Positions 26,348 to 34,980 of a stretch of 49,631 bases of DNA are shown piece by piece. This DNA is from Candidatus Neomarinimicrobiota bacterium (GTDB lineage Bacteria; Fidelibacterota; Marinisomatia; Marinisomatales; TCS55), in the NCBI GenBank assembly GCA_018651745.1, contig JABIDL010000019.1:1-49631 (forward strand), written 5' to 3'. Under the pieces are notes generated by a model. That model was not told where the DNA came from. It was given only the letters and a program-made list of their open reading frames with translations, and did not search any database. Position 1 is the stretch's first letter. Each line of letters starts with the position of its first letter. The position numbers and the translations under genes were made by a program.

Positions 26348-27540
26348 ACTATAATCCTTAAAAATCTTCTTTTCCCCACTTTAATAACCACTGATTTCTC
26401 GGGTTTCAAACTGTCTTGGATATCCGCAATGGGGATGCCGTCTATTTTAACTGCATTTTGATTAATCATTCGGCGCGCTTCTCCTTTGCTCGTAACCAAT
26501 TCGGCATTAAAAATAATTTCAACGACTTTTTCTTCCTTTTTCAATTTGTATTCATCAATATTGTCCGGTGCAACTTTTCTGACAACAACTTTGTCAAAAT
26601 GCTGTTCAGCTTTTTCAGCAGCTTCTTCAGAGTAATATAATGCTACAATTCGTCGGGCTAAATCTCGCTTTATGTCTCGAGGATTTTGGGAAATATCGTT
26701 TAATTTTTCTTTTACGTCACTTACCACTTCGATGGACGCATCGGCGGCAAGTATGAAATATTTTTCAATTAAATTATCAGGAATTGACATCGTTTTTCCG
26801 TACATATTTTCAGCCGAATCGGTTAATGCAATGTGATTCCCATAAGATTTTGACATTTTTTCTACTCCATCTGTTCCTTCGAGCAATGGAGTCGTAATAA
26901 TAACTTGCGCTTTTTGTCCGTGCCTTTCTTGGAGGTCTCGCCCAACCAACAAGTTAAATGTCTGATCAGTTCCACCGAGTTCTACATCTGCTTCCAAATG
27001 AACCGAATCCATTCCTTGCGCCAGCGGATACAAAAATTCATGGATTGAAATGGGTGTTTTTGAGTCAAATCGTTTCGTGAAATCATCACGCTCAAGCATC
27101 CGCGCGACAGTGTATTTACTAGCAACATCAATCACATCACTAAAATTCATTGCATTAAGCCATTCTGAATTATATACAATGTTAATCTTGGTTATATCAA
27201 GTATAACCTTAGCTTGATCAACAAATGATTTTGCGTTGGATTTTGCTTCTTGCAATGTGAGCTGTGGACGAGTTTTATTCCTACCGGAAGGATCGCCGAT
27301 CATGGCGGTAAAATCGCCAATTACTAGAATTGCGTCATGCCCAAGATCTTGAAAATGTCTAAGTTTTCGTAATACTACTCCATGACCAATATGTAAATCC
27401 GGTCGACTTGGATCGCATCCGAGTTTTATTATTAATGGACGATTTTCTTTAAGTTTAGAAACCAATTCCTTTTCGGGAATAATGTCTTCAACTCCGTGTT
27501 GAATGATTGCTAACTGTTCTTTAATTGGTAAAAATGTCAT
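26344..27540 (-). CDS. tyrS: Tyrosyl-tRNA synthetase (TyrZ type)
   Basis: Class I aminoacyl-tRNA synthetase that charges tRNA-Tyr. The 398-residue protein has the HIGH motif (PDLHIGHG, His 50 to His 53), the tyrosine pocket [16 protein letters not shown] and a KMSKS motif in EKMSKSYGN. That motif and length put it with the TyrZ-like bacterial branch. A C-terminal S4 RNA-binding domain is present ([18 protein letters not shown]). It is coupled to smpB upstream by a 4-nt overlap. Confidence 0.95.
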   Translation of the reverse strand: MTFLPIKEQLAIIQHGVEDIIPEKELVSKLKENRPLIIKLGCDPSRPDLHIGHGVVLRKLRHFQDLGHDAILVIGDFTAMIGDPSGRNKTRPQLTLQEAKSNAKSFVDQAKVILDITKINIVYNSEWLNAMNFSDVIDVASKYTVARMLERDDFTKRFDSKTPISIHEFLYPLAQGMDSVHLEADVELGGTDQTFNLLVGRDLQERHGQKAQVIITTPLLEGTDGVEKMSKSYGNHIALTDSAENMYGKTMSIPDNLIEKYFILAADASIEVVSDVKEKLNDISQNPRDIKRDLARRIVALYYSEEAAEKAEQHFDKVVVRKVAPDNIDEYKLKKEEKVVEIIFNAELVTSKGEARRMINQNAVKIDGIPIADIQDSLKPEKSVVIKVGKRRFLRIIV

Positions 27541-27995
27541 TTGTATTGTTCCTTGATTTCTTTATCAGTTTCACGACGGATATCTAATTCTTTTTTTGCT
27601 GCCTTTTTGTCGTAATGTTTTTTTCCTTTTGCTAACCCAATTTGCACTTTTGCCCATCCCCGAGAATTAAAATACATTTTCAGTGGAACGGCAGTCCTGC
27701 CTTTGATATCCAATTGTTTTTGAATGCTATTAATTTCCTTAGCATGTAATAAAAGTTTTCGACTTCGAATAGGATCATGAGAAACATACCCTTGATGGGA
27801 ATACGGACTGAAATGCGCACCCACAAGAAAGACCTCACCCCTACGAATGTGAATGTACGATTCCTGAAGGTTTGCACGTCCTTCTCTCAAGCTTTTCACT
27901 TCGGTACCAAGTAATTCGACTCCGGCATCAAATGTTTCAAGAATATGATATTCGTGACGTGCTTTCCTATTTGTAACAACAATGTTTGTTTCCAT
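27537..27995 (-). CDS. smpB: SsrA-binding protein SmpB
   Basis: Binds tmRNA and delivers it to stalled ribosomes for trans-translation. From ATG at 27995 the protein has 152 residues, the family length, starting [20 protein letters not shown]. The conserved [23 protein letters not shown] and the basic C-terminal tail [20 protein letters not shown] are recognisable by position (about 30-52 and 123-142). An upstream start at 28130 would run into the tRNA gene on the other strand and is rejected. The ssrA gene is not in the window. Confidence 0.95.
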   Translation of the reverse strand: METNIVVTNRKARHEYHILETFDAGVELLGTEVKSLREGRANLQESYIHIRRGEVFLVGAHFSPYSHQGYVSHDPIRSRKLLLHAKEINSIQKQLDIKGRTAVPLKMYFNSRGWAKVQIGLAKGKKHYDKKAAKKELDIRRETDKEIKEQYK

Positions 27996-28054
27996 AATCA
28001 AAAATAATGATCGAAAAATTAGCCTTAAACTAAAGGTCGGTACAAGTTTATTCC

Positions 28055-28084
28055 TTGAAATCTGTGGAGCGTTACAACTAAAAT
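28055..28084 (+). promoter_or_regulatory. Probable sigma70-type promoter of tRNA-Leu
   Basis: TTGAAA (28055-28060) and TAAAAT (28079-28084) are separated by 18 bases. The second box ends 16 bases before the tRNA. Spacing and sequence are reasonable for a housekeeping promoter serving the tRNA and possibly the following gene. Not tested by transcription data. Confidence 0.4.
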
Positions 28085-28100
28085 CCGCAATGTAAAATTT

Positions 28101-28184
28101 GCCCGGGTGGTGAAATTGGTAGACACGCACGGTTCAGGTCCGTGTGCTCTAACAGGCATGCTGGTTCGAGTCCAGTCTCGGGCA
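28101..28184 (+). tRNA. tRNA-Leu (anticodon CAG)
   Basis: A cloverleaf can be folded by eye. The acceptor stem GCCCGGG pairs with CTCGGGC (one G-T wobble), discriminator A is at 28184, and no CCA is encoded. The anticodon stem CACGG/CCGTG closes a seven-base loop TTCAGGT with anticodon CAG at 28135-28137. A long variable arm (TGC...GCA) is as expected of tRNA-Leu, and the T arm is CTGG-TTCGAGT-CCAG. It reads CUG codons. Confidence 0.93.
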
Positions 28185-28196
28185 CTTTTTAATAAA

Positions 28197-29291
28197 ATGA
28201 ATATTCTATTACTAGAATCCTATTTTACCGGTTCACATAAACAATGGGCTGAAGGATACGCAAAAAATAGTCGGCATGATGTCCGGATAATTTGTTTAAA
28301 AGGACAATTTTGGAAATGGCGAATGCACGGAGGTGCTGTCACTTTAGCACGAGAATTCAACAACATGAATTGGCGTCCGGATATAATTCTTGCGACAGAT
28401 ATGTTGGATTTGACCACATTCCTTTCCCTCACAAAAAATAATTCTCATGGAATTCGCACAGCTATGTATTTCCATGAAAACCAAATTTCGTATCCGTGGT
28501 CATCTACAGATCGGGATATTCTAAATAAGCGTGATACCCATTATGGATTTATCAATTATACTTCTGCACTCGCTGCGGATACTGTTTTTTTTAATTCTGA
28601 ATTCCACATGGATTCTTTCCTCAAAGCACTTCCACCTTTCCTTCGCCAATTCCCTGATCATCAAGAATTGGAATCAGTAGATTTTATTCGCGATAAAAGC
28701 CAATTGCTCTACTTAGGGTTGGATTTACAAAAATTTGATGCACAAAAAATAAATCACGAGAAAACTCCGATTATCCTTTGGAATCACCGCTGGGAATATG
28801 ATAAAAACCCGGACACTTTTTTCTCGGTTTTAAAAAAAGTGAACAAAAGCGGAATTGATTTTAAACTGGCTGTTTTAGGCGAGAATTTTAGTCAATTTCC
28901 TGAAACTTTTTCTGAAGCAGAAAAAACGTTTCAACAACACATTGTACAATGGGGTTATTCTGCTTCCTTTCCCGATTATGCTCAATGGCTCTGGAAGGCA
29001 GATATTATCCCCGTTACATCCAATCAAGAATTTTTTGGGGGAAGCGTGATGGAGGCTATGTATTGCAATACGTGGCCAATTTTACCCAATAGACTGACGT
29101 ATCCGGAATTACTTCCACCTGATCTGCATCATGGACATTTATATGAGAATGAAAATGATTTATGTGAGAAAATAATAGATGCGATTCAAAATATCAAACA
29201 GGTCAGATCTACCTATTTTCACAAAATCGCAAAACCTTTTGATTGGGAAAGCATGGCGCCCAAATACGACGACGCCATGGAAAATATATGA
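28197..29291 (+). CDS. DUF3524 glycosyltransferase, homologue of tRNA-queuosine mannosyltransferase (QTMAN/GTDC1)
   Basis: The 364-residue protein has a GT-B plan that matches the animal protein GTDC1, identified as the enzyme that mannosylates queuosine in tRNA-Asp. Shared blocks are ESYFTGSHKQW (7-17), FWKWRMHGGA (38-47), MYFHENQISYP (90-100), FFNSEFHMDSF (131-141), WNHRWEYDKNPDTFF (195-209), LAVLGENF (224-231) and EFFGGSVMEAMYC (278-290) with TYPE after it. The N-terminal DUF3524 half and the C-terminal GT1-like half are both complete. A long insertion present in the human protein is absent. The ATG at 28197 lies only 12 bases after tRNA-Leu, so the two may share a transcript. Whether bacterial members act on tRNA is not settled to my knowledge. 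Confidence 0.8.
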   Translation: MNILLLESYFTGSHKQWAEGYAKNSRHDVRIICLKGQFWKWRMHGGAVTLAREFNNMNWRPDIILATDMLDLTTFLSLTKNNSHGIRTAMYFHENQISYPWSSTDRDILNKRDTHYGFINYTSALAADTVFFNSEFHMDSFLKALPPFLRQFPDHQELESVDFIRDKSQLLYLGLDLQKFDAQKINHEKTPIILWNHRWEYDKNPDTFFSVLKKVNKSGIDFKLAVLGENFSQFPETFSEAEKTFQQHIVQWGYSASFPDYAQWLWKADIIPVTSNQEFFGGSVMEAMYCNTWPILPNRLTYPELLPPDLHHGHLYENENDLCEKIIDAIQNIKQVRSTYFHKIAKPFDWESMAPKYDDAMENI

Positions 29292-29315
29292 GTTTTAAGT
29301 ATAAAGTTTTGGAAT

Positions 29316-30638
29316 CTAAAGCGTCAACGAAAAAGCATTCACTAAAATCCCTGGGCAAATGGTTCCACCAATTTCTCTTCCGTTATATGTTTCAATTTCT
29401 GGAATTATTTTTACTTCATCCCCAACTGCTTCCAATTCCGTCCCAAAATACCGATAAATTGTGTCGTCAAAACGCATAGTCTCTATGGGTGCAACCAATT
29501 CACCATTTTCTACTTTAAAACACGCATAACGCGTCAATCCGGTTACACGTCCGCCGGCATTATCGCTCCAATTTAAATAATGGATATTTGATAAAAATAA
29601 GCCGTCCCCGATGGCATCAACCACCGAATCTGAATTTAAATCCCCGGTATTCATTTTAGGAGCTCGCAGATATTCACCTGATTCAGCAAAATTTGATACT
29701 ACACCAAATTCAGAAGCCGTTCGTGAACTCACCAACCCATTGATTAATTCCCCATTTTTAATCAGAGGCAAATTGGGGTTAGCAATTTCTCCAAGATTAT
29801 TGAATTTTGGTACAAGTCCAGAAGTAAAATCTTCGTCCAATGAAAAATGTGGTGAAAGTTTAACACCATCATAACGCATTTTTCCAAAACTGCTCGACCG
29901 ACGTTGAATTGCACCTTCGCTGATTCCGTACCAAGAAAACATCCCCAAAAAATCAGAAACGGCTTCCGGTTCAAACCAGGTTCTATAATCCCCGGGGGTT
30001 ACTTTAACCGGTTTCCGATCCATTAATGTGAGTTTGCGTACACTATTCGCTATATTTTTTTCGTACTCATCTTGGTTCCAATCCTGTCCTGAAAAAGTTC
30101 CTTTGACCATTTGGTGATTTGGGGTAACTAACGAATAATCTAAGGAAAATGAATCCGTTTCAAACCAATGAAATTGTCCAAGCGAATTGGCATTACCGCG
30201 ATAAATTTTTCCACTCGCCCAAATACCAACTAGATCAGCATCGGCCATTGCAGGTATTAAAGCACCAACTGCATCGTCGATGTGCAATCCATTCGCAGTT
30301 TGAATTTCATCACTCGAAGGCGACCCTTTCGGAATTACGATAAAAGGATCTTCGGGCAGTTGGACGATTTCCTCCCTCAAATTACCTAATATTTCCAAAG
30401 ATTGGGCTTCGTCAAATTCTGAGTGGCCAGACAAAGTGATTCCTCCTGAAACGGTTCGCCCATTATGAATCATTTTCAGCCCTAAATCAAAATCATGAAC
30501 AAGACCAGTTTGGCGAATTTTTGCTTTGCTGAGTCGAATGAACTGACTGTTCTCTCCACTCAAAGAAACGGACAAAATTTCGCCTTCTTTCAGGGAATCA
30601 AATAACGTACTTGAAATCGATTTAAATAATTGCTTCAT
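29316..30638 (-). CDS. pmbA: TldE/PmbA family protein (protease subunit)
   Basis: Partner of TldD in the TldD/TldE metalloprotease, which matures peptides (for example microcin B17) and degrades unfolded peptides. The 440-residue protein has the family fold but lacks the HExxxH zinc motif, as expected for the E subunit. Recognisable segments include the FSLDEDFTSGLVPKFNNLGE region and a C-terminal NIHYLNWSDNAGGRVTGLTRYACF block (about residues 353-376). A strong GGAGG site lies nine bases before the ATG. It follows tldD by two bases and converges with the DUF3524 gene on the other strand. Confidence 0.88.
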   Translation of the reverse strand: MKQLFKSISSTLFDSLKEGEILSVSLSGENSQFIRLSKAKIRQTGLVHDFDLGLKMIHNGRTVSGGITLSGHSEFDEAQSLEILGNLREEIVQLPEDPFIVIPKGSPSSDEIQTANGLHIDDAVGALIPAMADADLVGIWASGKIYRGNANSLGQFHWFETDSFSLDYSLVTPNHQMVKGTFSGQDWNQDEYEKNIANSVRKLTLMDRKPVKVTPGDYRTWFEPEAVSDFLGMFSWYGISEGAIQRRSSSFGKMRYDGVKLSPHFSLDEDFTSGLVPKFNNLGEIANPNLPLIKNGELINGLVSSRTASEFGVVSNFAESGEYLRAPKMNTGDLNSDSVVDAIGDGLFLSNIHYLNWSDNAGGRVTGLTRYACFKVENGELVAPIETMRFDDTIYRYFGTELEAVGDEVKIIPEIETYNGREIGGTICPGILVNAFSLTL

Positions 30639-30640
30639 GA

Positions 30641-32086
30641 TTAAGCACCTCCAAAAACTTGAATATTCTCAAATAAACATAAAGGTGAGGCATGCCCCAC
30701 CCGAATGATTTGACTCGGCTCCCCTTTGCCACAATTCGGCGTCCCATAAATGCCAAATGTGTCCTTATTTCCTACCATTTTTAAACTATTCCAAAAAGGA
30801 TTGCTGATACCACGGTAATTTGGGTTTTTAATCGTTTTTGTCAATTTCCCGTTCTCAATCAATTTGCCATATTCACATCCAAATTGAAATTTGTTTCTAT
30901 AATCATCAATAGACCAAGATCGATTACTTTCCATGTAAACACCTTTTTCAACAGAAGCGATAATTTCATCTCGAGTGGCATCGCCAGGTTCTAGATTCAA
31001 ATTTGCCATTCGATCAATGGGGGAACGATTCCAATTGCTGGCTCTAAAATTAGCGACCCCTTTTATACCCGAGCGAATTTGACTTTCCATGCCACCTAAC
31101 CCACGCAATAATGTTCCATCTTTAATGATAAACTCACGTTCCGCCTTCAATCCGCCATCGTCAAACCCATACGATGCAAACTCGCCAGATACGGTAGGAT
31201 CAAAGGTTATATTCATGAGATTTGACCCATATTGCAAGTTTCCGAAATCTTCTAACTTCACAAAGCTCCATCCTGCGAAATTCCGTTCATCTCCAAGAAT
31301 TCGATCAATTTCGAGCGCGTGCCCAACACTTTCATGAATTTGTAACATCATTTGGTCGGGTGCCAAAATAATATCCATCTCACCTGTTGGACATTCTACT
31401 GCATCCAATAATTCGATGGCTTCTTCGCCGATTTGAACCGCCCGACTGACTAAATCAAGGGAATCAAAATATTCAAACCCAATTTGTTTACAATTTCCAC
31501 GCATCCCACCAAAAGTTCGTGTTTGCTGATTGGTTCCCTCTGAAGCTGTGGCTGACATATCGGTCTCAAGCAAAAGGAAATTTTGCGTAATATCACTCCC
31601 ATTTGTGCTTACAAATTTGAAATGTGTTTCTATCACCTGAACCAGCGAACTTGCACTAACAATTTTATCCGATACTTTTAAAGCTGAATTCATATTGAGA
31701 AGCATTTCATTTAGTTGCCCAGGCGATATAGCATCGCTATTTTTTGCGAACGGCGATTGATATTTTCCTTGATATGCCGGACGAACTTCTTCTGTAAAAG
31801 AAACCAAACCGAATTTCGATGCCAATTTTGCTTGTGTGTAAGCATTTTTAGCAGCGTCTGAAATGCCTTCGGCGGTAATATCTGAAGTTCCATAATAACC
31901 GAATTGTCCCTCAATCAAAACTTCAACCATTACGCCATGTGTTGCATACGATCCATTTGCAACAGGAACGCCATCACGGATCATTCGTGGAGTTACTTTT
32001 TCGTAAACCTCACGTAGTCCGATCCAATCAGCCGAAACTTGGACCTCGTTTAATAATTGGTTTAAATCAATTTCTTTTCTAGTCAT
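30641..32086 (-). CDS. tldD: TldD metalloprotease
   Basis: Catalytic subunit of the TldD/TldE protease. The 481-residue protein carries the zinc motif HESVGH at residues 251-256 within MMLQIHESVGHALEIDRI. It also has the usual downstream glycine-rich region (MESQIRSGIKG, MESNRSWSIDDYRNKFQFG). It overlaps nothing and precedes pmbA by two bases, the standard pair. It follows the DegT-family gene by 15 bp on the same strand. Confidence 0.92.
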   Translation of the reverse strand: MTRKEIDLNQLLNEVQVSADWIGLREVYEKVTPRMIRDGVPVANGSYATHGVMVEVLIEGQFGYYGTSDITAEGISDAAKNAYTQAKLASKFGLVSFTEEVRPAYQGKYQSPFAKNSDAISPGQLNEMLLNMNSALKVSDKIVSASSLVQVIETHFKFVSTNGSDITQNFLLLETDMSATASEGTNQQTRTFGGMRGNCKQIGFEYFDSLDLVSRAVQIGEEAIELLDAVECPTGEMDIILAPDQMMLQIHESVGHALEIDRILGDERNFAGWSFVKLEDFGNLQYGSNLMNITFDPTVSGEFASYGFDDGGLKAEREFIIKDGTLLRGLGGMESQIRSGIKGVANFRASNWNRSPIDRMANLNLEPGDATRDEIIASVEKGVYMESNRSWSIDDYRNKFQFGCEYGKLIENGKLTKTIKNPNYRGISNPFWNSLKMVGNKDTFGIYGTPNCGKGEPSQIIRVGHASPLCLFENIQVFGGA

Positions 32087-32101
32087 TTTTCCGCTTTCTC
32101 A

Positions 32102-33325
32102 TTAATTAAATAATTTTGGGTTGTTCTTTAAGGCATATGTCACTTTCACAAATGCATCTATAATATCTTGGGTATCTTTTTCTGACCCTAATAGATGATG
32201 CTGCTTTAGCCAAACCGCTTGCTCATCTGCAATCATTTCGGTAACAGGCATCGTTAACGATTTGTAATCTTTATCTTTAAGCCAAGGATATTCATCAGAA
32301 TTTGTAATAAATAATTTTTCTCGATACAACGGTGAATATCCCATATAGGTATAGACGCCTTCTGCCTGCATTGCTTTGAAAAAAGTCTCTCTCGAAATGT
32401 TATTAAAAGCAGATGTATCGTATTTGGTAATATAAAGATGGTGCGCTTGGCGAGTTGTCCCAGAATACGATTCCACAGGAGTAATGCCATCTATTTGTTT
32501 CAAAGCTTCATCTAGCTTAGTCTTATTTCGGTCTCGGATTTCCATATCATTATGAATGGATTTAAGCTGCGGAAAAAGCATACTTGCCGCCATTGCATTC
32601 AGTCGGAAATTTCCGCCAAGATGAGAATGTTCGTACCATTCACCACCTTTGACCCGACCGCAATTATGGTAGGAAAAACACGCATCCATAAATTGATCGT
32701 CATTAGAAATGATAGCGCCACCTTCGCCGGAAGTCATATTTTTTGAGGTCTGAAAACTAAAAATTCCTCCCAAACCCAAAGCACCTACTTTTTTTCTATT
32801 CCATTCTGCACCATGCGCTTGTGCTGCGTCTTCGATAATTGGAATTCCATGTTTTTTCCCAATAGCAAGAATCGAATCCATATCAGCAGGATTTCCTGCA
32901 ATATGGACCGGCATAATCGCTTTGGTTTTATCCGTAATTGCTTCCTCAACTTTATCCGGATCCATATTGAATGTTTTGGGATCTATGTCAGCGAAAACAG
33001 GCACAGCATTTGCCATGAGCACTGCTGACGCAGTTGCAATGAAAGTGTAAGGCGGAATAATGACCTCGTCGCCTGCTTTAACACCGGCCGCTTTAAGCGA
33101 AACCCAAAGTGCTGTTGTGCCGGAACTTGTGCTTATACAATATTTGGCATCCTGAAATTCTGCAAATCCGGATTCAAATTCCGTAATAATTGCACTGCCA
33201 ACACCCCAACCTTCAGAATCAAAAGTCTTCATCAAACTTTCACGCAGTTCTTTCGTTGATCTCGGCCAATCAGGAAACGGCTCGGTGCGGATAGGGTTAC
33301 CGCCGAATAATGCTAAATCACTCAT
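32102..33325 (-). CDS. DegT/DnrJ/EryC1/StrS family PLP aminotransferase
   Basis: From ATG at 33325, with an AAGGTGG site just upstream, the protein has 407 residues. It is a fold-type I PLP enzyme of the sugar-aminotransferase family: STSSGTTALWVSLKAAG, EVIIPPYTFIATASAV, the IEDAAQAHGA aspartate block (PLP ring nitrogen) and the Schiff-base lysine in FSFQTSKNMTSGEGG (Lys 195). Members transfer an amino group to keto-sugars for surface polysaccharides or antibiotics, and some are regulatory. No sugar-nucleotide genes flank it, so the substrate is unknown. GPNPIRTEP-like opening residues (FGGNPIRTEPFP) resemble the AHBA-synthase/StsC-like branch. Confidence 0.88.
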   Translation of the reverse strand: MSDLALFGGNPIRTEPFPDWPRSTKELRESLMKTFDSEGWGVGSAIITEFESGFAEFQDAKYCISTSSGTTALWVSLKAAGVKAGDEVIIPPYTFIATASAVLMANAVPVFADIDPKTFNMDPDKVEEAITDKTKAIMPVHIAGNPADMDSILAIGKKHGIPIIEDAAQAHGAEWNRKKVGALGLGGIFSFQTSKNMTSGEGGAIISNDDQFMDACFSYHNCGRVKGGEWYEHSHLGGNFRLNAMAASMLFPQLKSIHNDMEIRDRNKTKLDEALKQIDGITPVESYSGTTRQAHHLYITKYDTSAFNNISRETFFKAMQAEGVYTYMGYSPLYREKLFITNSDEYPWLKDKDYKSLTMPVTEMIADEQAVWLKQHHLLGSEKDTQDIIDAFVKVTYALKNNPKLFN

Positions 33326-33640
33326 ATACCACCTTATTAATTCTATCAAAATTACATGAATTCAATTCAATCTCACCTAAATATTTTCTCTTTTTTAACG
33401 CAAATTGATGCATAAAGTAAATCGTTTCGAGAAAACTATTTTCAACGGCTCGAAATCAATTTAAATGAGTTGAAGAAAATCAGATTTGCCAAAACTGCAG
33501 AAGTGTGGCAAAGAAATAAATCTACGTCTGCCAATTATTCAAACCTTCTGCCAAAACCGAATGAAGAATTAGTTTGGTACACATTTTGTCCAATTCAGAA
33601 GTGAAAAGTTTCAAAAACACATAAACGAAAGGAAATAAAC
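33326..33640. other. 315-bp divergent intergenic region between the aminotransferase and hsp20
   Basis: No convincing ORF. It must hold the promoters of both flanking genes. It is AT-rich and contains four copies of a TYTGCCA-type motif (listed separately). hsp20 has its own ribosome-binding site, AAAGGA, eight bases before the ATG. Confidence 0.6.
33485..33554. repeat. Four copies of TYTGCCA upstream of hsp20 (candidate operators)
   Basis: TTTGCCA at 33485-33491 and its exact reverse complement TGGCAAA at 33506-33512 form an inverted pair with a 14-base spacer. Two direct copies of TCTGCCAA follow at 33527-33534 and 33547-33554, exactly 20 bases apart. They lie 87-156 bases before the hsp20 start. 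The 20-base spacing (about two helical turns) suggests a repeated protein-binding site. No known regulator is recognised. Confidence 0.4.
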
Positions 33641-34084
33641 ATGAAACTCATAAAATGGACTCCTCAGCAATCAACATTTGGCAATTTCGACAGAATGTTA
33701 AATGATGTTTTTGGTGATGGATGGAACCTTCCGCAGCAAAATGTAAATCGATCAGCGTGGACACCTGCATTGGATGTTTCGGAAACAGACAACGCATATC
33801 TTCTTACTGCGGATTTGCCCGGATTGTCTAAGAAGGAAGTCAAGATCCAGATTAAAGATGATCTACTGATTCTGACAGGTGAACGGCAGGAAGAAACGGA
33901 TAATTCTAATGAAAATTATCACAGACGTGAACGTCAATTCGGTTCATTCGAACGATCTTTCCACTTGCCAGAAGATGTAATGGAAGATAAAATAACCGCC
34001 AAATTTAAAAATGGCCAGTTGATGGTTTCACTTCCAAAGGCTGAAGTCGTTCAACTAAAGGGTAGAGAAATCAAAATCTCGTAA
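33641..34084 (+). CDS. Small heat-shock protein, Hsp20/alpha-crystallin family
   Basis: A 147-residue ATP-independent chaperone that holds unfolding proteins. The alpha-crystallin domain spans about residues 40-135, with WTPALDVSETDNAYLLTADLPGLSKKEVKIQ near its start, then the GERQEE and RRERQFGSFERSFHLPEDV segments and the characteristic AKFKNGQLMVSLPK strand. A short C-terminal tail follows. It is monocistronic: a strong terminator follows 25 bases after the stop, and the upstream region has candidate operators. Heat or stress control is likely but not shown. Confidence 0.93.
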   Translation: MKLIKWTPQQSTFGNFDRMLNDVFGDGWNLPQQNVNRSAWTPALDVSETDNAYLLTADLPGLSKKEVKIQIKDDLLILTGERQEETDNSNENYHRRERQFGSFERSFHLPEDVMEDKITAKFKNGQLMVSLPKAEVVQLKGREIKIS

Positions 34085-34108
34085 TTTGCATATTGCCGGA
34101 CCAAAGAA

Positions 34109-34140
34109 AAAGGGCTCAAAAATGAGCCCTTTTTTATTAT
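34109..34140. terminator. Bidirectional rho-independent terminator between hsp20 and fabG
   Basis: A perfect 10-bp stem AAAGGGCTCA / TGAGCCCTTT closes an AAAA loop (34109-34132). It is followed on the plus strand by TTTTATTAT and preceded by an A-run that gives a T-run on the minus strand. It can end both converging transcripts. Confidence 0.9.
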
Positions 34141-34165
34141 CAAGATATGTATGAAATAAAAACTA

Positions 34166-34915
34166 TTAACTTATTTGAGCACCGCCGTCCACGTTGATGG
34201 TTTCGCCATTAATATAGGAAGACAGATCGCTAGCGAGAAAGCAATATAATTGTGCCACTTCTTTGGGTTCGCCCCATCTTCCGAGCGGAATATTTTCAGA
34301 TAGCATCTCTATTACATTTTCCGGTATTCCCGCTGTCATATCAGTCTTAATAAATCCCGGCGCAATAGCGTTCACTCGAATTCCATCTCGAGCCAATTCT
34401 CTTGCCCACACCTTGGTCATTCCAATCACACCTGCTTTAGACGCCACATAATTCGTCTGTCCAAAATTTCCGGATTTCCCGACGATAGAAGACGCATTTA
34501 CAATAACACCTCCCCCTTGTTCTCGCATAATGTCGGCTGCTGCTTTTGTGCATAAATATACACCTTTCAAATTCACATTGATCACACGGTCGAACTTTTC
34601 CTCATCTAATTTCTTTAGAGTGCTATCCATTAAAATTCCCGCATTATTAATTAGGATGTCCACACGTCCAAAGTGTTGTTGGACGCCTTTAAATAATGCT
34701 GTTACACTTGCTCCATCCTGCACGTCAACCTGGAAATATGCAGCTGAATCACCAATTTCCATTGTGGTAGCTTCTCCTGCATCTGCATCAAAATCTGCGA
34801 TGGCAACCATTGCACCTTCATCAGAAAAAAGTTGGGCCACAGCTTTCCCAATTCCCTTTGCGCCACCGGTGATGACAGCCACCTTTTCTTTTAAAATATA
34901 TTTTTCAGAGCTCAT
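34166..34915 (-). CDS. Short-chain dehydrogenase/reductase, FabG-like (3-oxoacyl-ACP or acetoacetyl-CoA reductase)
   Basis: A 249-residue classical SDR. The NAD(P) motif TGGAKGIG is at 16-23, NNAG at 90-93, and the catalytic Ser 142/143, Tyr 156 and Lys 160 are in the NASSIVG and YVASK segments. The APGFIKTDM motif and C-terminal INVDGG follow the FabG pattern. Sequence alone cannot separate fatty-acid FabG from PhaB-type acetoacetyl-CoA reductase. No acpP, fabD or fabF is adjacent, so a role outside core fatty-acid synthesis is possible. It is divergent from cysK and ends at the shared terminator. Confidence 0.85.
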   Translation of the reverse strand: MSSEKYILKEKVAVITGGAKGIGKAVAQLFSDEGAMVAIADFDADAGEATTMEIGDSAAYFQVDVQDGASVTALFKGVQQHFGRVDILINNAGILMDSTLKKLDEEKFDRVINVNLKGVYLCTKAAADIMREQGGGVIVNASSIVGKSGNFGQTNYVASKAGVIGMTKVWARELARDGIRVNAIAPGFIKTDMTAGIPENVIEMLSENIPLGRWGEPKEVAQLYCFLASDLSSYINGETINVDGGAQIS

Positions 34916-34980
34916 AGTTTATTGGTTGTAATTTGAAGGATGAAATTAGATAAACATGGTAATCATTGAAAGGATTCTCG

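Noticed and set aside
28107-28196. An in-frame extension of the DUF3524 gene upstream through the tRNA
   Set aside because: The extra codons translate the tRNA-Leu sequence; the ATG at 28197 right after the tRNA gives the conserved start MNILLLESYF.
29292-29315. A terminator between the convergent DUF3524 and pmbA genes
   Set aside because: No stem of useful length is visible in the 24-bp gap.
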